In this document: positions 12,998 to 25,900 of the stretch, one piece after another
Numbering within the stretch: the first letter of the stretch is position 1
Layout: the number at the start of each line of letters is the position of its first letter
NCBI GenBank assembly: GCA_009746045.1
Contig: RPFO01000667.1
Location: 6,801,046 to 6,865,045, forward strand
DNA from: Mesostigma viride
Lineage: Eukaryota; Streptophyta; Mesostigmatophyceae; Mesostigmatales; Mesostigmataceae
DNA length: 64,000 nt
Direction of reading: 5' to 3'
Program-made: the position numbers and the translations under genes
Notes under the pieces: model-generated
Told to the model about the DNA's origin: nothing
The model's input: only the letters and a program-made list of their open reading frames with translations
Databases searched by the model: none

Positions 12998-13616
12998 ATT
13001 AGATCAAAGTACTAGATTATGTTAGGAGTACAAAGTGTCTGGCCAATTTCCACACATCTTTTTTGTTGCATCAATGCGCAGTCCTTGCGACAGCAACTCG
13101 CCTGTAATGCTTAAATCCCAGTTATCCGTCATCTGCTGCAATGGTGCCTGGACACCAGTCCTTGGAGCAAGCATAGGCAGTCGGCGATAGCCGACTGGCT
13201 TATTACCTCTTTTGACCTTGTGTACTAGGCGTCATTGAATCGTGCTCCCCGGCCTTTCTATAAAGGCCCGTCGTTTTATACTCTGTCCCTGGGTATGCTT
13301 TCCGTTGAGGAAGCCAGCTGCCACACAGGCAGGCAAAGCCGCGTGGGTGACTATAGGCAATGTGTCGGAAGCATTCTAGAGTTTCGTTCCATGCTGGACG
13401 CAGTATGCGCTGGACAGACCTGCACGTTCAGCACAGCATTTAAGGGCATAATTGCGCAGGTACAGTAGGACAGCATTGAGTACTTCAGCTCATACGCACA
13501 GGGAAAAAAGTGCTACAGGTGGTAGCACGCAAGTCTTCTCACAGGCAGGAACTGCCTCCGAGAACTTATAATCACCCACCTCCTGCCTCCATTGGTAACT
13601 GCTGTGCTAATGCTTG

Positions 13617-13621
13617 TTACA
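13617..13621 (-). promoter_or_regulatory. TGTAA poly(A) signal candidate
   Basis: TGTAA on the minus strand about 305 nt past the stop of the large disordered-protein gene. Weak evidence by itself. Confidence 0.25.
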
Positions 13622-13925
13622 CAAGAACTCAAAAAGGTGTTGGACGCACGGTTGTTTGCCGGCACATTCGACCCCTTGGAGCAACATTTCAAAAAATTCC
13701 AAAAAGCTTCAAGTCCTGGCATGGGTTGAAACGCCACCGCAGATGAAAGCTGGCCACATCAAGCTCTGCCATCCGCCATCGTTTTTATTTTGGCTTCACT
13801 GGACATGCGTCAAGTGTGTACTCAGTGTGAATCACATGTGTCACAGTGACCATTTTTTGCGCTATAACACTAGATAGCCATTTGCACCGCCTACAATATT
13901 CCCAGGCGCCGCTTGACTAGTCAGT

Positions 13926-16900
13926 TTAACACTTCACTGCGCTTAACTGCCACAAGTGCTTTGAAGATCTAAAAGGTGCCCAAAGCGAGCATGCAAACTG
14001 TAGCCAAAATGGCGCTTCTTGGGTAGCAGCCAGCTGGCGCTTACCTGAAGACAAAGCGCCGAGGCATTCCAAGCACTCTTCCCGCCGCCGGGCACTGCGT
14101 GGCCCCCGTAGCCGGTCAAAGGATGCCACTTTGTCCCACGAGATGCGGTGGGGGGGAGCGGATCTCGGCCGAGTAGAGGACGGCCTCTCCTCGGTGTCGC
14201 TCTGCACGAGTCGACCCTGCAGCCCATGGTGCACAAGGCGCACACAAACCATCGATCGAACAAGGAAGGGAAATGAGTTCATGACGAGGAGAAAGAAATA
14301 ACCACGCGGACATTAGCTTGCTACGTGGCCAATTGTCATAGGGTTGCCATATTGGCCATTCTATCTAACAGGATCTTACAGTCAACGAATAGTTTGCTTA
14401 TCCAGTTGCTTATGAGCCTAGGTGGTGATCATCAGAGGAGCTGAGAAAAACCGACATGGCAGCAGGTGTTTTGCTACATTGCACCCTTTCTACACGTGGT
14501 GATTCTTAAACCGTCATCCCACTGTTTTTTCAACACAAGAAATTAAAATAGAAATTATGAATTCCTCAGGCATGCGGTAGTATATGGCCCCCTTACCCCA
14601 ACCATGCATAGCTGAGTAACCCTAATGGCTAGTATGTAATAAGCCACCCAATAGCATGCAAGAATACAACCAACACAGCAAGTAACAACCTAGTTAGGCG
14701 CGTACCGAGCGGAAGGCTCTTTGCGCCTTTTTCTTGCTCGGAAAAGCCGACTCCCCTGGATGTGGCGCGCCAGCTCGCTTCACCCTCACATCGAACAGCA
14801 GCGAGGGATCTGGAAAGACGTTTAGAAGTGGAGGTGAATGGACATCCGTAGTGGCCCCGTGGAACCCAGGGCAAAGCCAAAGATAATCAAAAGACCGACC
14901 AACACACACCGCCACTGAGAGATAATCCTGTAAAATGGAGCCGTGGTTAGTGTTGGATCTTCGGAGGGGAAGGAGTTTCATAAAGCTGACCTTAGCTGAC
15001 CCCAAGTTCAAGCATTTGTTCCAGCAATTGCACCAAACTGCAGGGCTCTGACTGGTCTCATGGTATACATCGAGGCCAACACTGGGGCTGGGATGACTAC
15101 CATAGCGAAAGGCCACCATGGCACGGTCCCTAAGGACTGTCTGCCACCACAGCTGCCAGGGACTCCCAACCATTGCAAGGATATATGTGGCACACCCCAC
15201 ATGATACGGGGCCTTGACAGCCACGGTGGTATCAGCGATATTTATACGGGGGAAATGCCGCGGCACAGATACTGTGTAGGGCAGGGCCACCGACATTGTG
15301 TAGGTGATGCGTCGAATCACAGTGCCAATAAACAAGCTGAACAAGGTTCCGAGGAGCCAGTGCAAAAGTACTGCTTTCTTCAATACAAGACCCCGAGCAG
15401 GCCATGACGTGATAGTCAGGCTGCAACAAGAGCAGATATATTCATGTTCGCTGCCATGAGTACGAGAGAGGGAACAGCAAGCCTCCCATCCTTGTGCCAG
15501 AGCTACGCCGTATGGCAACGCGGTATTTCGGCTTACTTCACTGCTCCGCTGAATGTATGAGGAAAATGTCAAACCCCAGAATAGGAAACCTATAATCAAG
15601 CTATGCAAGTATACGCTATCTGTATCACGTATACGTTATGCAAGGGTTTGTTGTCCCGAACGGATAGACTCCAAAGAAGACCGATAGTTCAGCATCTGCT
15701 ATAAGTATTCCAGATTCCTATTATCATTATAATTCCAGAGTATTCCATGAGCAGCAACTGCGACATCCGGCATCCCCTCCCATGCACTCACCATGCCAGC
15801 TGGAGCCCTGGGGCTGTCCAGATGCAGCCTCATCACCAGGCCGCTGTGGGACTTGGAGTGTATAAGGCTCCAGCAAGTCATGTCCCTTCCGAGCATCCCC
15901 GCCCTGGTTGGTTCTAGCCGGTGACGGGTGCTGGTTGTTCACAGCACGTGCTGGCTCAACAACACCCTTGCCCTCGAGGTCTTTGATTAGGCGCTGAGCC
16001 GCCTCGCTGATCTTGGGCTTTGCGCACTGGGCTGACTGTCTGGCCTCCACGGATGCCTGGTTGGAGGGCTGTGTGGGTTGGGATAGCCCCTTCAGGGCAG
16101 CATCCTTGCTGCTGCTGCGTAGACCTACATAGGCCACTTGTGCCGCTCGGCTCGCAGAGAAGGCAGGCGCGGGGCCAGGTGCGCTGCTGCTGCCCTGGGC
16201 GCTGGTTGCCTGCGAACGGTGGAAGGGGTGCGAATAGACTCAGCAGATTCTCCTCGCGTTAGGTTCTTGTGGAAGGAACAGGGAGTGCGGGCTTGTCTTT
16301 TTTATATGTAGTACTTGATTCAGGAATAGTTAGGTTCTTGTGGAAGGAACAGGGAGTGCAGGCTTGTCTTTTTTATATGTAGTACTTGATTCAGGAATAG
16401 TTAGGTTCTTGTGGAAGGAACAGGGAGTGAAGGCTTGTCTTTTTTATACATAGTTCTTGATTCAGGAATGCAATGAGAGGACCGTATATGGGCGCAAGCA
16501 GGTCTTGCTCGTCGGCAGCCGCTTGAATAGGAAAATCACAACCCACACCAATCAGTCTCCATGGATGGAAGTATATGATGCGAGCAAATGATAAATATTA
16601 GGAAACGCCGCGTATCGACGTCCCTGGACCTGCCCAGTATCCTCAGCTCCTGTGCTATTGATGCACCGTATCTTTATTCCATACGAACTAAAGACGAGGG
16701 AGTGCCGCGGCTTGCTCATCGGAGTGACCAGTGCGTTCGGTGCTGCCCCCACACGCTGTACGGTTGTGGTTTCCCTCATTGATGCCTGAGAAAATTATCC
16801 TTGCCGTGCAAGTGTGCTCAACGCTTTTGACCGCCATGACTGACTGTAAGCCTATCTAAAATGCCGTGAAGCAGAGAAAGGCTTCACAAATAGCAGACCG

Positions 16901-19900
16901 GCATTATACCATACATGCGAGGCTGCCCCCTGTTCATGCGCCGATCTGCTGGATACTCAAGTTGGGCCCACTACAGGAGCTCGATACATCTCAGACGATA
17001 GGTGGGACCAAGTACACCCAAGAGAAACGCTCAGCGAGTCCACAAGCAGGTTATCAAGGACGCTCATGTCAGCAAGAGGGGGCCATGACTGGCACGACCA
17101 TGCGAGCAGCCGTGGGAATGAAACCACGCACCGCATGCTTGAGGGCGGACATGGTCGCCTGCTGCTCCCTCTGCTTGTTGTGGAGAAGGCGCTGCTCCCT
17201 GCAGGCGCACGGTGGGGGAGGCACAGAAAGATAAGATAGAAAGACAGAAAGGAAAAAGGCAGCACCGCAGGATAGAGAGAACATCAGATTCAGCAGGGCA
17301 GCTAGTATGGTTACATCAATTAGTTTGATTAAAAGGGCAAGTACTACGGGCGAAAAATCCTTTCAGCAGGTGCAAGGGGGAATATTCTGCTTTGTTACTT
17401 AGAAGCTCTAGTAGGAGCGAATCCCTATCACGCCACTAGGCAAGAGTGGCCAGCTATATAGCTTTTCCTGGGTTCACAAGGTTTATTTTTGGATCTCACC
17501 CCTCCCCTTTGTGTTGCCTCCTGCACACATGAGGATGGATTGGGCGTGGCATGAAGGGGCGTGACATGAAGGGGCGTGGCATGAAGGGGCGTGACATGAA
17601 GGGGCGTGACATGAAGGGGCGTGGCATGAAGGGGCGTGACATGAAGGGGTGGTTCAGTATTATGCTTGCAGAACCCGCCTAGAGTTGCGAGCGCTCCGGA
17701 ATCACGCATGCGGATCACTGACACGTCCAAAGAGGTCAGAGCAGGACTTGGGACCCAGGGATCCGACACTTGTCCTGGCTTATGCGGCCATGTTGCGTGA
17801 AGTGAGGTAGTAATACATCGTGAGCAGGATTGTGGTCGGAGGGCAGCAGTACTTTGTTTCGTGCGTGTCAAGAAGACTAGGTTAAAAGTAAGCTAGGAAA
17901 ATGAGGGTCAAAGGATAGACCTTGCAGCCAGCATGCAGAGTTGTACGTTCAATGGCTAAACTGATTGTCACGATAGGACGTATCGCACGCTCGCACGCCA
18001 AAGGGTCCTTAGCATAAACCTTACAAATGCAAAACACAGACTGGCTACACTACAACCAACGTATAGACCAACATCCAAACAACATTCAAACCAACATGCA
18101 AACCAACATGGCACCCCATAAACATCCCATGCAGCACCAACCTACCTTCTTAGGTTGCTGACTTGTTGCAGCAGCGAGAAGCGCTGCCACTCCTGGTCGC
18201 GCAGTCCTTGCGCCAGCTCACCTTGCTCGCGGTCCGCTTCGAGGAACGCCAGCTGTCCTCACACGGTGAACAGGGAGTTCATAAATAACCCTTCATCAAT
18301 AATCCTTCAATTAATAAATTGAAGGAAAGACGGCGTAGTTAGCCAGAACTGGCTGGGCACTGTCAAAAGTATTGCCCGTAGCTAGCGTCTGAATTGATTA
18401 CGGCCTATTTATTTAGTATGGCCGAGATTGTTCTAGTGTAGGCATGGGCATGCTTGCCTTTGTGTGATGACTTGTTTTCGACGGTACTTTGTACTATCCG
18501 TCGGTCGAGATACTTTTATGCCCTTTATGCCGCGTGACTGTTTGACGGAGTATTATTTCCTGTATAGCTCTGGCATTGGCTACGCCACCTTTGTACCGTT
18601 GGCGCCACGCCGAGCCCCTTGCTGTGTGTCCTGGCGGTGCCTTTGCACCGAGTCCTACTCTGGCGCTTGTTTTGGGCGTTGCGCCGCACCAATTTAGTCC
18701 GTGGCTAAATTTATCAAGGCTGAGCCGTGCAGCCTAGTGAGTCGCGCCTTAGGAACGAAGTCTAACGTAAGTGACGAGTACTTTGGCATATTGTACTCAA
18801 TCTGGTTATGTCGAAGTCATAACCCAAAGGTTGGTGTACTGGGGTGACACAGAGCTCTCTGGCTCATAATACTGTGGCTAAGTCATCCTCAGCAGCCGTG
18901 TAAAAACAAAACCCTGGCGGGAATGCAGAGGCCTCCTGCACTTGTGTCATGTGGGCCTCGTCCTTTGGCTTCAATTCTGGATGCTTCTTCCAGCACTTAT
19001 CAGCGCTGTGGCCTGGCCGCCTGCAGAACGTGCACCTCTTGCGTCCTCTGCTGGCCGTAGTTGCATAGGCCTGGTCAGAGGTGGAGGCAGGGTGCGGGCT
19101 AGTGGCGGCCGGCTTGGTGGCGGCAGCAGGGGCTGGCTGGTCCCGTGCAAACAGCAGGTCGCCGATCTCTAGGACGAGGAGCCGGATCTCACCAATGGTC
19201 ATGCCGGGTCGGCGGCGTGCCGCCAAGGCCTGGCGGCAGGCTGCACTTAACCTAGCTAACATAAACAATTAGACTCACAGACTAGCTGGGGTTTAGGCTG
19301 GAAGGGAAGGCAGGGGCTGTAGTCTAGGGTTAACACACCCTAAACTACAGCCCATCTCTCCAGGGGAGATGGGGTGGCTTTGGTATGGGGGAGGGTGCAC
19401 ACAAAAGTGTGCGCTCCGTGGGATTTCTGTTGCGGATGCCAAAAGAATAAGGGGTCGCTAGATTCATGGCAGCAAGGCGTCTCTCAATGATGGGGGTGGA
19501 ACGGGTATTATGGTGGGATGGAATGGGTACCGCGCCGTGGGATGATCTTCTACACAAGGTCAGGAGCAGCGTGTTTGCTGGCTGCATCTACTGTCACCAA
19601 AGCATGTTAAGATGGCAAATGGCACTAGCTGCATAGCTTAAAAATAAAAATAAAAATAATAAAATAATAGTAGTATAATACAGCGCTCCAACGTAACAGC
19701 ACATGAATGAGGTGTCACACGGACTCGTCTACTCATCGAGGACTGTACACTATTCTTCTTGCGGTTGGCACCAAAACGTGATCAATCTAGTTTGCACCCC
19801 CCCAATCCTGTGAGTAAGTTTTCCAAGAACTAATACGGGTTACAAAGGCTTGGGGTTATGACCCCACAGCAGTCAGCACCCTGTATTGGACCCATACTCC

Positions 19901-22900
19901 CAGACGCAGTGATCTTACCTTTAGTATGCCCGACCTTAACTTACGAGCCAACCCACCTTGAACTGCAGCCACCTCAACTGGTGTATATGAGCCAACCCAC
20001 CTTGTACTGCAGCCACCTCAACTGGTGTATGTGAGCTAAACCACCTTGTACTGCAGCCGTCTCAACTGGTGTATGTGAGCCAACCCACCTTGTACTGCAG
20101 CCACCTCAACTGGTGTATGTGACCCAACCCACCTTGAACTCCAGCCACCTCAACTGGTGTACGTGAGCCAACCCACCTTGAACTGCAGCCATCTCAACTG
20201 GTGTATGTGAGCCAACCCACCTTGTACTGCAGCCACCTCAACTGGTGTATGTGAGCCAACCCACCTTGTACTGCAGCCACCTCAACTGGTGTATGTGAGC
20301 CAACCCACCTTGTACTGCAGCCACCTCAACTGGTGTATGTGAGCCAACCCACCTTGAACTGCAGCCACCTCAACTGGTGTATGTGAGCCAACCCACCTTG
20401 AACTGCAGCCACCTCAACTGGTGTACGTGAGCCAACCCACCTTGTACTGCAGCCACCTCAACTGGTGTACGTGAGCCAACCCACCTTGTACTGCAGCCAC
20501 CTCAACTGGTGTATGTGACCCAACCCACCTTGAACTGCAGCCACCTCAACTGGTGTATGTGAGCCAACCCACCTTGTACTGCAGCCACCTCAACTGGTGT
20601 ATGTGAGCCAACCCACCTTGAACTGCAGCCACTTCAACTTGTGTACGTGAGCCAACCCACCTTGTACTGCAGCCACCTCAACTGGTGTATGTGACCCAAC
20701 CCACCTTGAACTGCAGCCACCTCAACTGGTGTATGTGAGCCAACCCACCTTGAACTGCAGCCACCTCAACTGGTGTATGTGAGCCAACCCACCTTGTACT
20801 GCAGCCACCTCAACTGGTGTATGTGAGCCAACCCACCTTGTACTGCAGCCACCTCAACTGGTGTATGTGAGCCAACCCACCTTGTACTGCAGCCACCTCA
20901 ACTGGTGTATGTGAGCCAACCCGCCTTGAACTGCAGCCACCTCAACTGGTGTATGTGAGCCAACCCACCTTGTACTGCAGCCACCTCAACTGGTGTATGT
21001 GAGCCAACCCACCTTGTACTGCAGCCACCTCAACTTGTGAGCTAACCCACCTTGTACTGCAGCCGTCTCAACTGGTGTATCTGAGCCAACCCACCTTGTA
21101 CTGCAGCCACCTCAACTGGTATATGTGAGGCACCCTACCTTGTACTGCAGCTCTGTGACGTCTCGATGTAGCTTCTCCACCTCCCACGCGACCTGCGCGC
21201 TGACCCCACCCCCGCCCCTGCCTCCATCCTGGACCTGGCCGACACCGCCATCACCCGCACTTTCCCCGCGAGTACTCCCTCCATCGCCATCATGGCCCAC
21301 CCAGCCCGTCCCTCCTAATCTGGCCTCGGTGCATGCTGGACCCTGTGCTTGCTGGGCCGCGCCTGCTCCCACAGCCGCCCCGCTCGGTTGCCTTGCCCCA
21401 ACCCCTTCTGCTGGCCTCCCGTCCGCAGCTTGTGCCACTGACACTTGAGCTGACGGGCCCGTGCTGGCGGGCACATGCGCAGGAGCGGCAGCAGATCGAT
21501 GGCCTGGGCTGGCTACTGTCCCCAGCACGTCAGCATTGCCAAGAACCAAGGTCGCTCCTGCTCTGCCCCCAGCCAGGTTGGGCTGCGCAGTGTTCTGTTG
21601 TACAGTGCCCTGCTGCCCAGTGCCCTGCTGCCCAGTGCCCTGGGGCACAGTGCCCTGTCTATGCTCCCCCGGTTGCCCCCACGCCGCATCAGACCCCTCC
21701 GCTGGCCGTGTTCTGATTAACTCCTTCACCCGCCCCCTCGGCCTTCCCCTGTTGCCCTCGTTCCCTTCGTCCCCGTCAGACCTCCATGGTGCTTCCAGGT
21801 CGTGCCCCCCCTGGCTGTCATTAGCCTCGTCCCTGGAAGACTCCCACCCGCGGGCCTCCCTGGCTCGTGCAACCGCCCTCGTATGACCCTGGAAAGATAA
21901 AGCCCCAGCGGTCGCGTGAGCCTGCCGGCCCTTAGATGTCTTTTTGCCAGTATTGGACAAGGTATAGCCCACGGTCCCCTCATGACTTGCCTCCTTTGCA
22001 AACCGTGCAAACTTTACCTGGGAACCGCGAGTCGTCCTCCACTCCACCCCACCATCCTTCTTCCTTCGAACCGGTCTCCTCTGTGCCATCTGTGCCAGGG
22101 ACGGCCTCCCTCCCTGGTCGCTCCGATCCGCAGGCAAGCTCCCTCGTTCCCTCTCCTCCTCTCTGGAGGTTTCCGCTGGCACCCGCGGCGCCGGGTAGAC
22201 ACTGCCCCCCGCTCTGGCGTCCGCAGGCACGTGGGCATCCCTGCCGGCACCGTCCTGGGACGTGGCCGCGTCGCTCGACAGCTCGGCCTCGGTCGCCGTC
22301 GACGCATCCCTTCTACTGCCATACGCGGGCTCTGATGCATTTCTTCCCCCATCATACGCTCTAGGTGCCGTCACGTCACGTCTTCCCCCATACGCAGGTG
22401 CTGTCGTGTCCTCGATACCACCACGTGAGGGCGCTGTCGGGTGCTGTCGCCCCCCATGTGCGGGCGCGGACACGCGTATCCCTCCAGAAGAGGTGGTCGT
22501 GGTGGTGTCCAGGCTGTCGGCCGACATGGTCCCGTTGGCAGTGTACAGATCCCCCGATGTCCTGGCGAAGCCAGACCTGCCCAGGTCGCTGGTTGAAAAC
22601 AGCTCTGAGTCATGCAGGCTGCGCAGGAAGTCACCCCCCAGCACCTCATCCTGGGGATCCCGCCATATGGGTGACGGTGATGAGACCCCTTTGCCGCGCC
22701 TGCGTGGCCGTTGGCCGGGGGGAGTGACTGGCATGCCCGAGCGGTTTGCGCCCGCTGCCGCGGTGGCGGAGCCTTTGAAAACGACCCTGTCAGGGGGCGA
22801 CCTCGCCACCGCGGCACCTTGGGTCGTGACGTAACCCGGCTGGCCCTGACCGTCGCTCGCGCCCAGATGGCTGTCGAGATGGGCCCGTGGCTGGGATGCC

Positions 22901-25900
22901 GTGTTTAGGGCAGCCTTGTTTGTCCCTTTGCTCCATCCATGGGGGAGTTTGAGCACGCTGCCCTGCGGGGACTTGCCCTGCCAACGAATGTCACCGGCCG
23001 CGGAGACTTGCCCTCCTGAGACAAGCCCCGGTTGGGCTGCTTGAGGGTACAGTGGCCTGGGAGGGGACGTGACTGGTGCGGATGTCAGTCCACCACTCCC
23101 GGCTTGCTGGCCGATTGCTTGTGATCCACCGAGGGCCCTCCCGCTCCCACGCCCAGGCATCAGCTTGCCTGGAGATGTCCCGAAGTTGCCCTGCACAGCC
23201 GCATCACCACGGAGGGGCGAGGCCAAGGGTGCCCCCATGATGGCCACCCCTGCGCCCGAGATGGCCAACCCTCCCCCCCGCGCGCTGGACGGGTTGTGCA
23301 GGGAGACCTTGCTGGGGGTCACGCGAACACCCTGCGCCGCCGCCCGGGCGTCCCTGAGCACCCCATCGCCGTAGTACTGGGCGGCGGCGTCCCCGTCACA
23401 GCGGGCGTCACGAGAGATGCCTCGCGTGGCCTGACCAGGTGATCTGCCGGCAAGCTCTCTCGTGTCCACTCTGACATCACCCCCTGTACCACCCAGGAAC
23501 CGCCCTCCGGCCACAGGAGAAAGCGGGCGCTGCTGGTGGGGATGTGCTGAAGGCAGATGCAGCAGGGCCTCCATTGCTGCCCGCATGGCCGCCCCTCCAA
23601 CAGTTGGCACTTGTGGCGCGATGCTGGCATCCGACCAGGCAGGCTTGGGGACAGAGATGGGGAGAGAAGGCCCGGTGACAATGGGGCCGTATCGGGGGGG
23701 TATCGCTTCTGCATGGCTCTCCCCTCGCCAACCGCCCGCAGGTCCTGGCATGAAGGTATTCCCCCTTCTCATGTCAACCTCTCTACTCGCATAATACTCG
23801 TGACCAGGGACACTATCCCTCCCATCAAGAAAAGAGCTGCCTTCGAGGGGACCCGAATTCCCGGATCCCGCATCAGTGCCCCCTGTAGAGGTGGACACAG
23901 GGTCGGACACCGATGCGGAGACGAGGCCAGAGGACTGCATGGCGCTGCTGGCGTGCTCGCCTCCACGCCAGGTGTCCTCTCGCCACGTGGCATCCACGGC
24001 ATGCGTCTGCCGGGGCGAGGAGTCCATGGAGCCGTCCGGTATACCCTCGGTGGTCACGCTCGCTGTCGCCATGTCCGCGCGGACCCCTGTGACGTCGCCA
24101 GGGACCCCCTGCGCCCCTGGGGACACAGCCCCCCCGGCTCCAACAGAACCACCGCGGTCGCCCTTATCGCCAACACAAGCGTCGCTGCCGCCGCCGCGGG
24201 CATCAGTAGCCTCGCGGCGTAATGCTGGCGAGCCTGGAGGTGACGGATGCCGGTGCCAAGTGGCGGCGCCGGTGGTCAGCCCGGCAGACACGCCTAAAGG
24301 GCTAGAGACGGCAGTGCTTGTGGGGGGATCCCGCCTGGTTGGGCCATCAGGGTGGAAGTACGCGTCTGTGATGGCATCCCCCATGATCCTGCCATCTGTC
24401 CCCCCCGCATCTCCTTCACCCCCACCAGGTTCATGGGTTTGACCGAAAGAATCCTTACCCATCACATCACGTTTGCCATCAATCCCCCTGGGCACGATCG
24501 TCTGCAGGATGGACTCCCTCAGCTCCGTGAGCTCCTCCACCAGCGACGCCACGGTGGAACGCGACGAGGAATAGTAGTAGTAGAAGCTGCTGCTGCTGCT
24601 GGTGCCATTGCTGGTGTGGCTGCTGTCATTGCCAGCACCACGAGGACCCACCCCCTGCTGATGGCTGCCCCTGAACGAAAAGGGCACCTGCTGCTGCATG
24701 CGCTGCCGCCATTCGTCCGAATCCTCGTCCAATAGCGGCCGGGGACCGAACCCCCCCGCCCCGCCCCCCTGCCTTTGATCCCCCACACTGAGCCCCCGGG
24801 GTCTCACAGAGTCGGGGTCCGTACTTCCAGTGGGCCCCCTCTGTAGTAGACTGTCCTGGCCACCTGGACGCCGATTTTCCATACGGGGACTTGCCCTGGT
24901 CGTAGCAACCCGTGTCGCAGCATTGTTATTCGCGTGCGGGGACGAGGCAACTTCCGGAATGCCGGCAGAAACGATCCCCCCCGTGTCGTGAGGCCGCCGG
25001 AGCGCCCCCAGTCGTTCCTCCACCACCTCCTCGAGCGTCCGCCTCGTATGCCTGTCATCAGGCCTATCATCAGGCCAATCACCAGGCCTATCATCGGGCC
25101 TAAAATCAGCCCTACCATCAGGCCTATCATCAGGCTGATCACCAGGCCTATCATAGGGCCTAAAATCAGCCCTACCATCAGGCCTATCACTGGGCCTATA
25201 ATCAGCCCTACCATCAGGCATCATAAGCCCCCCCGGTGCCCTCCCCTTCGCCAATGGTGTCCCCCGCTCCCTCAATGGTGACCTCTCTCCACCCCCTCGC
25301 TCTGCAGACACCGTGCTTGTTTCCTCATGGCTTGGCAGGTTGCCATGCCTGGGAGATGGGCGAGGAGATTCTAGCCCCCGCGAGCGCACGATGCCTGCTG
25401 CGACCGCTCGGCTCATCAAGGCCGCGAGCGAGGGCCTCTCTGCGGCCACCCTCTCCGGGTACTCCTGCCGCGTGCTTGGTGAGAAAGCCACCGTGTTGCT
25501 GGCATCCTTGGCACGGGGAGGGCTCGAGATTGTGATGCCTTGGCCCGCAGTGGCGCCTTCTCCTCCACTGGCAAGATGCAGCGGCATACTGGCAAAGTTC
25601 AGGTCACGCCGGACGTTGCTGGCGCGCTGGACACCGTCTGCACCGTGCAGCCCGGTCAGATTCACCCCTCGCAACATGCTGGCTCCTGCGTCGGTCAAAT
25701 CTACGCCACGCAGCATGCCTCGGCCATGTTCAGGATCTCCCATTTCCTTGATGGCGGACGTCCAGGGGGACCCTGGGCTGTCGCCCCCCGAGAGATGACC
25801 CTTCCGATGGGGGGACCGGGGGGATGCGAGACTGGGGGACTTGAACGTGACCATGGGCGACCGTTTCTGCCTTTTCTTGACCTTGGTGCTGGCGACTGGG

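Larger units (their letters stand above)
10196..13925. other. Intergenic region between two minus-strand genes
   Basis: No convincing coding exon was found. It contains GATC and CG runs at about 10528-10555, an ACGTATACGT palindrome near 10560, a 23-bp-arm hairpin at 10806-10852, a small duplicated GAAGGCTATA motif near 12000-12045, and the 196-bp SINE-like insertion at 12802-12997. Promoter elements of the ankyrin gene should lie at its left end, but no TATA-like box stands out. Confidence 0.6.

Noticed and set aside
13926-14313. Other minus-strand frames over 13943-14313
   Set aside because: Only the frame reading SDTEERPSSTRPRS joins in phase with the preceding exon.
19944-21138. Idea that the 44-bp array is a CRISPR array
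   Set aside because: There are no distinct spacers; the whole 44-bp unit is conserved, it is in a eukaryotic intron, and no cas genes are present.
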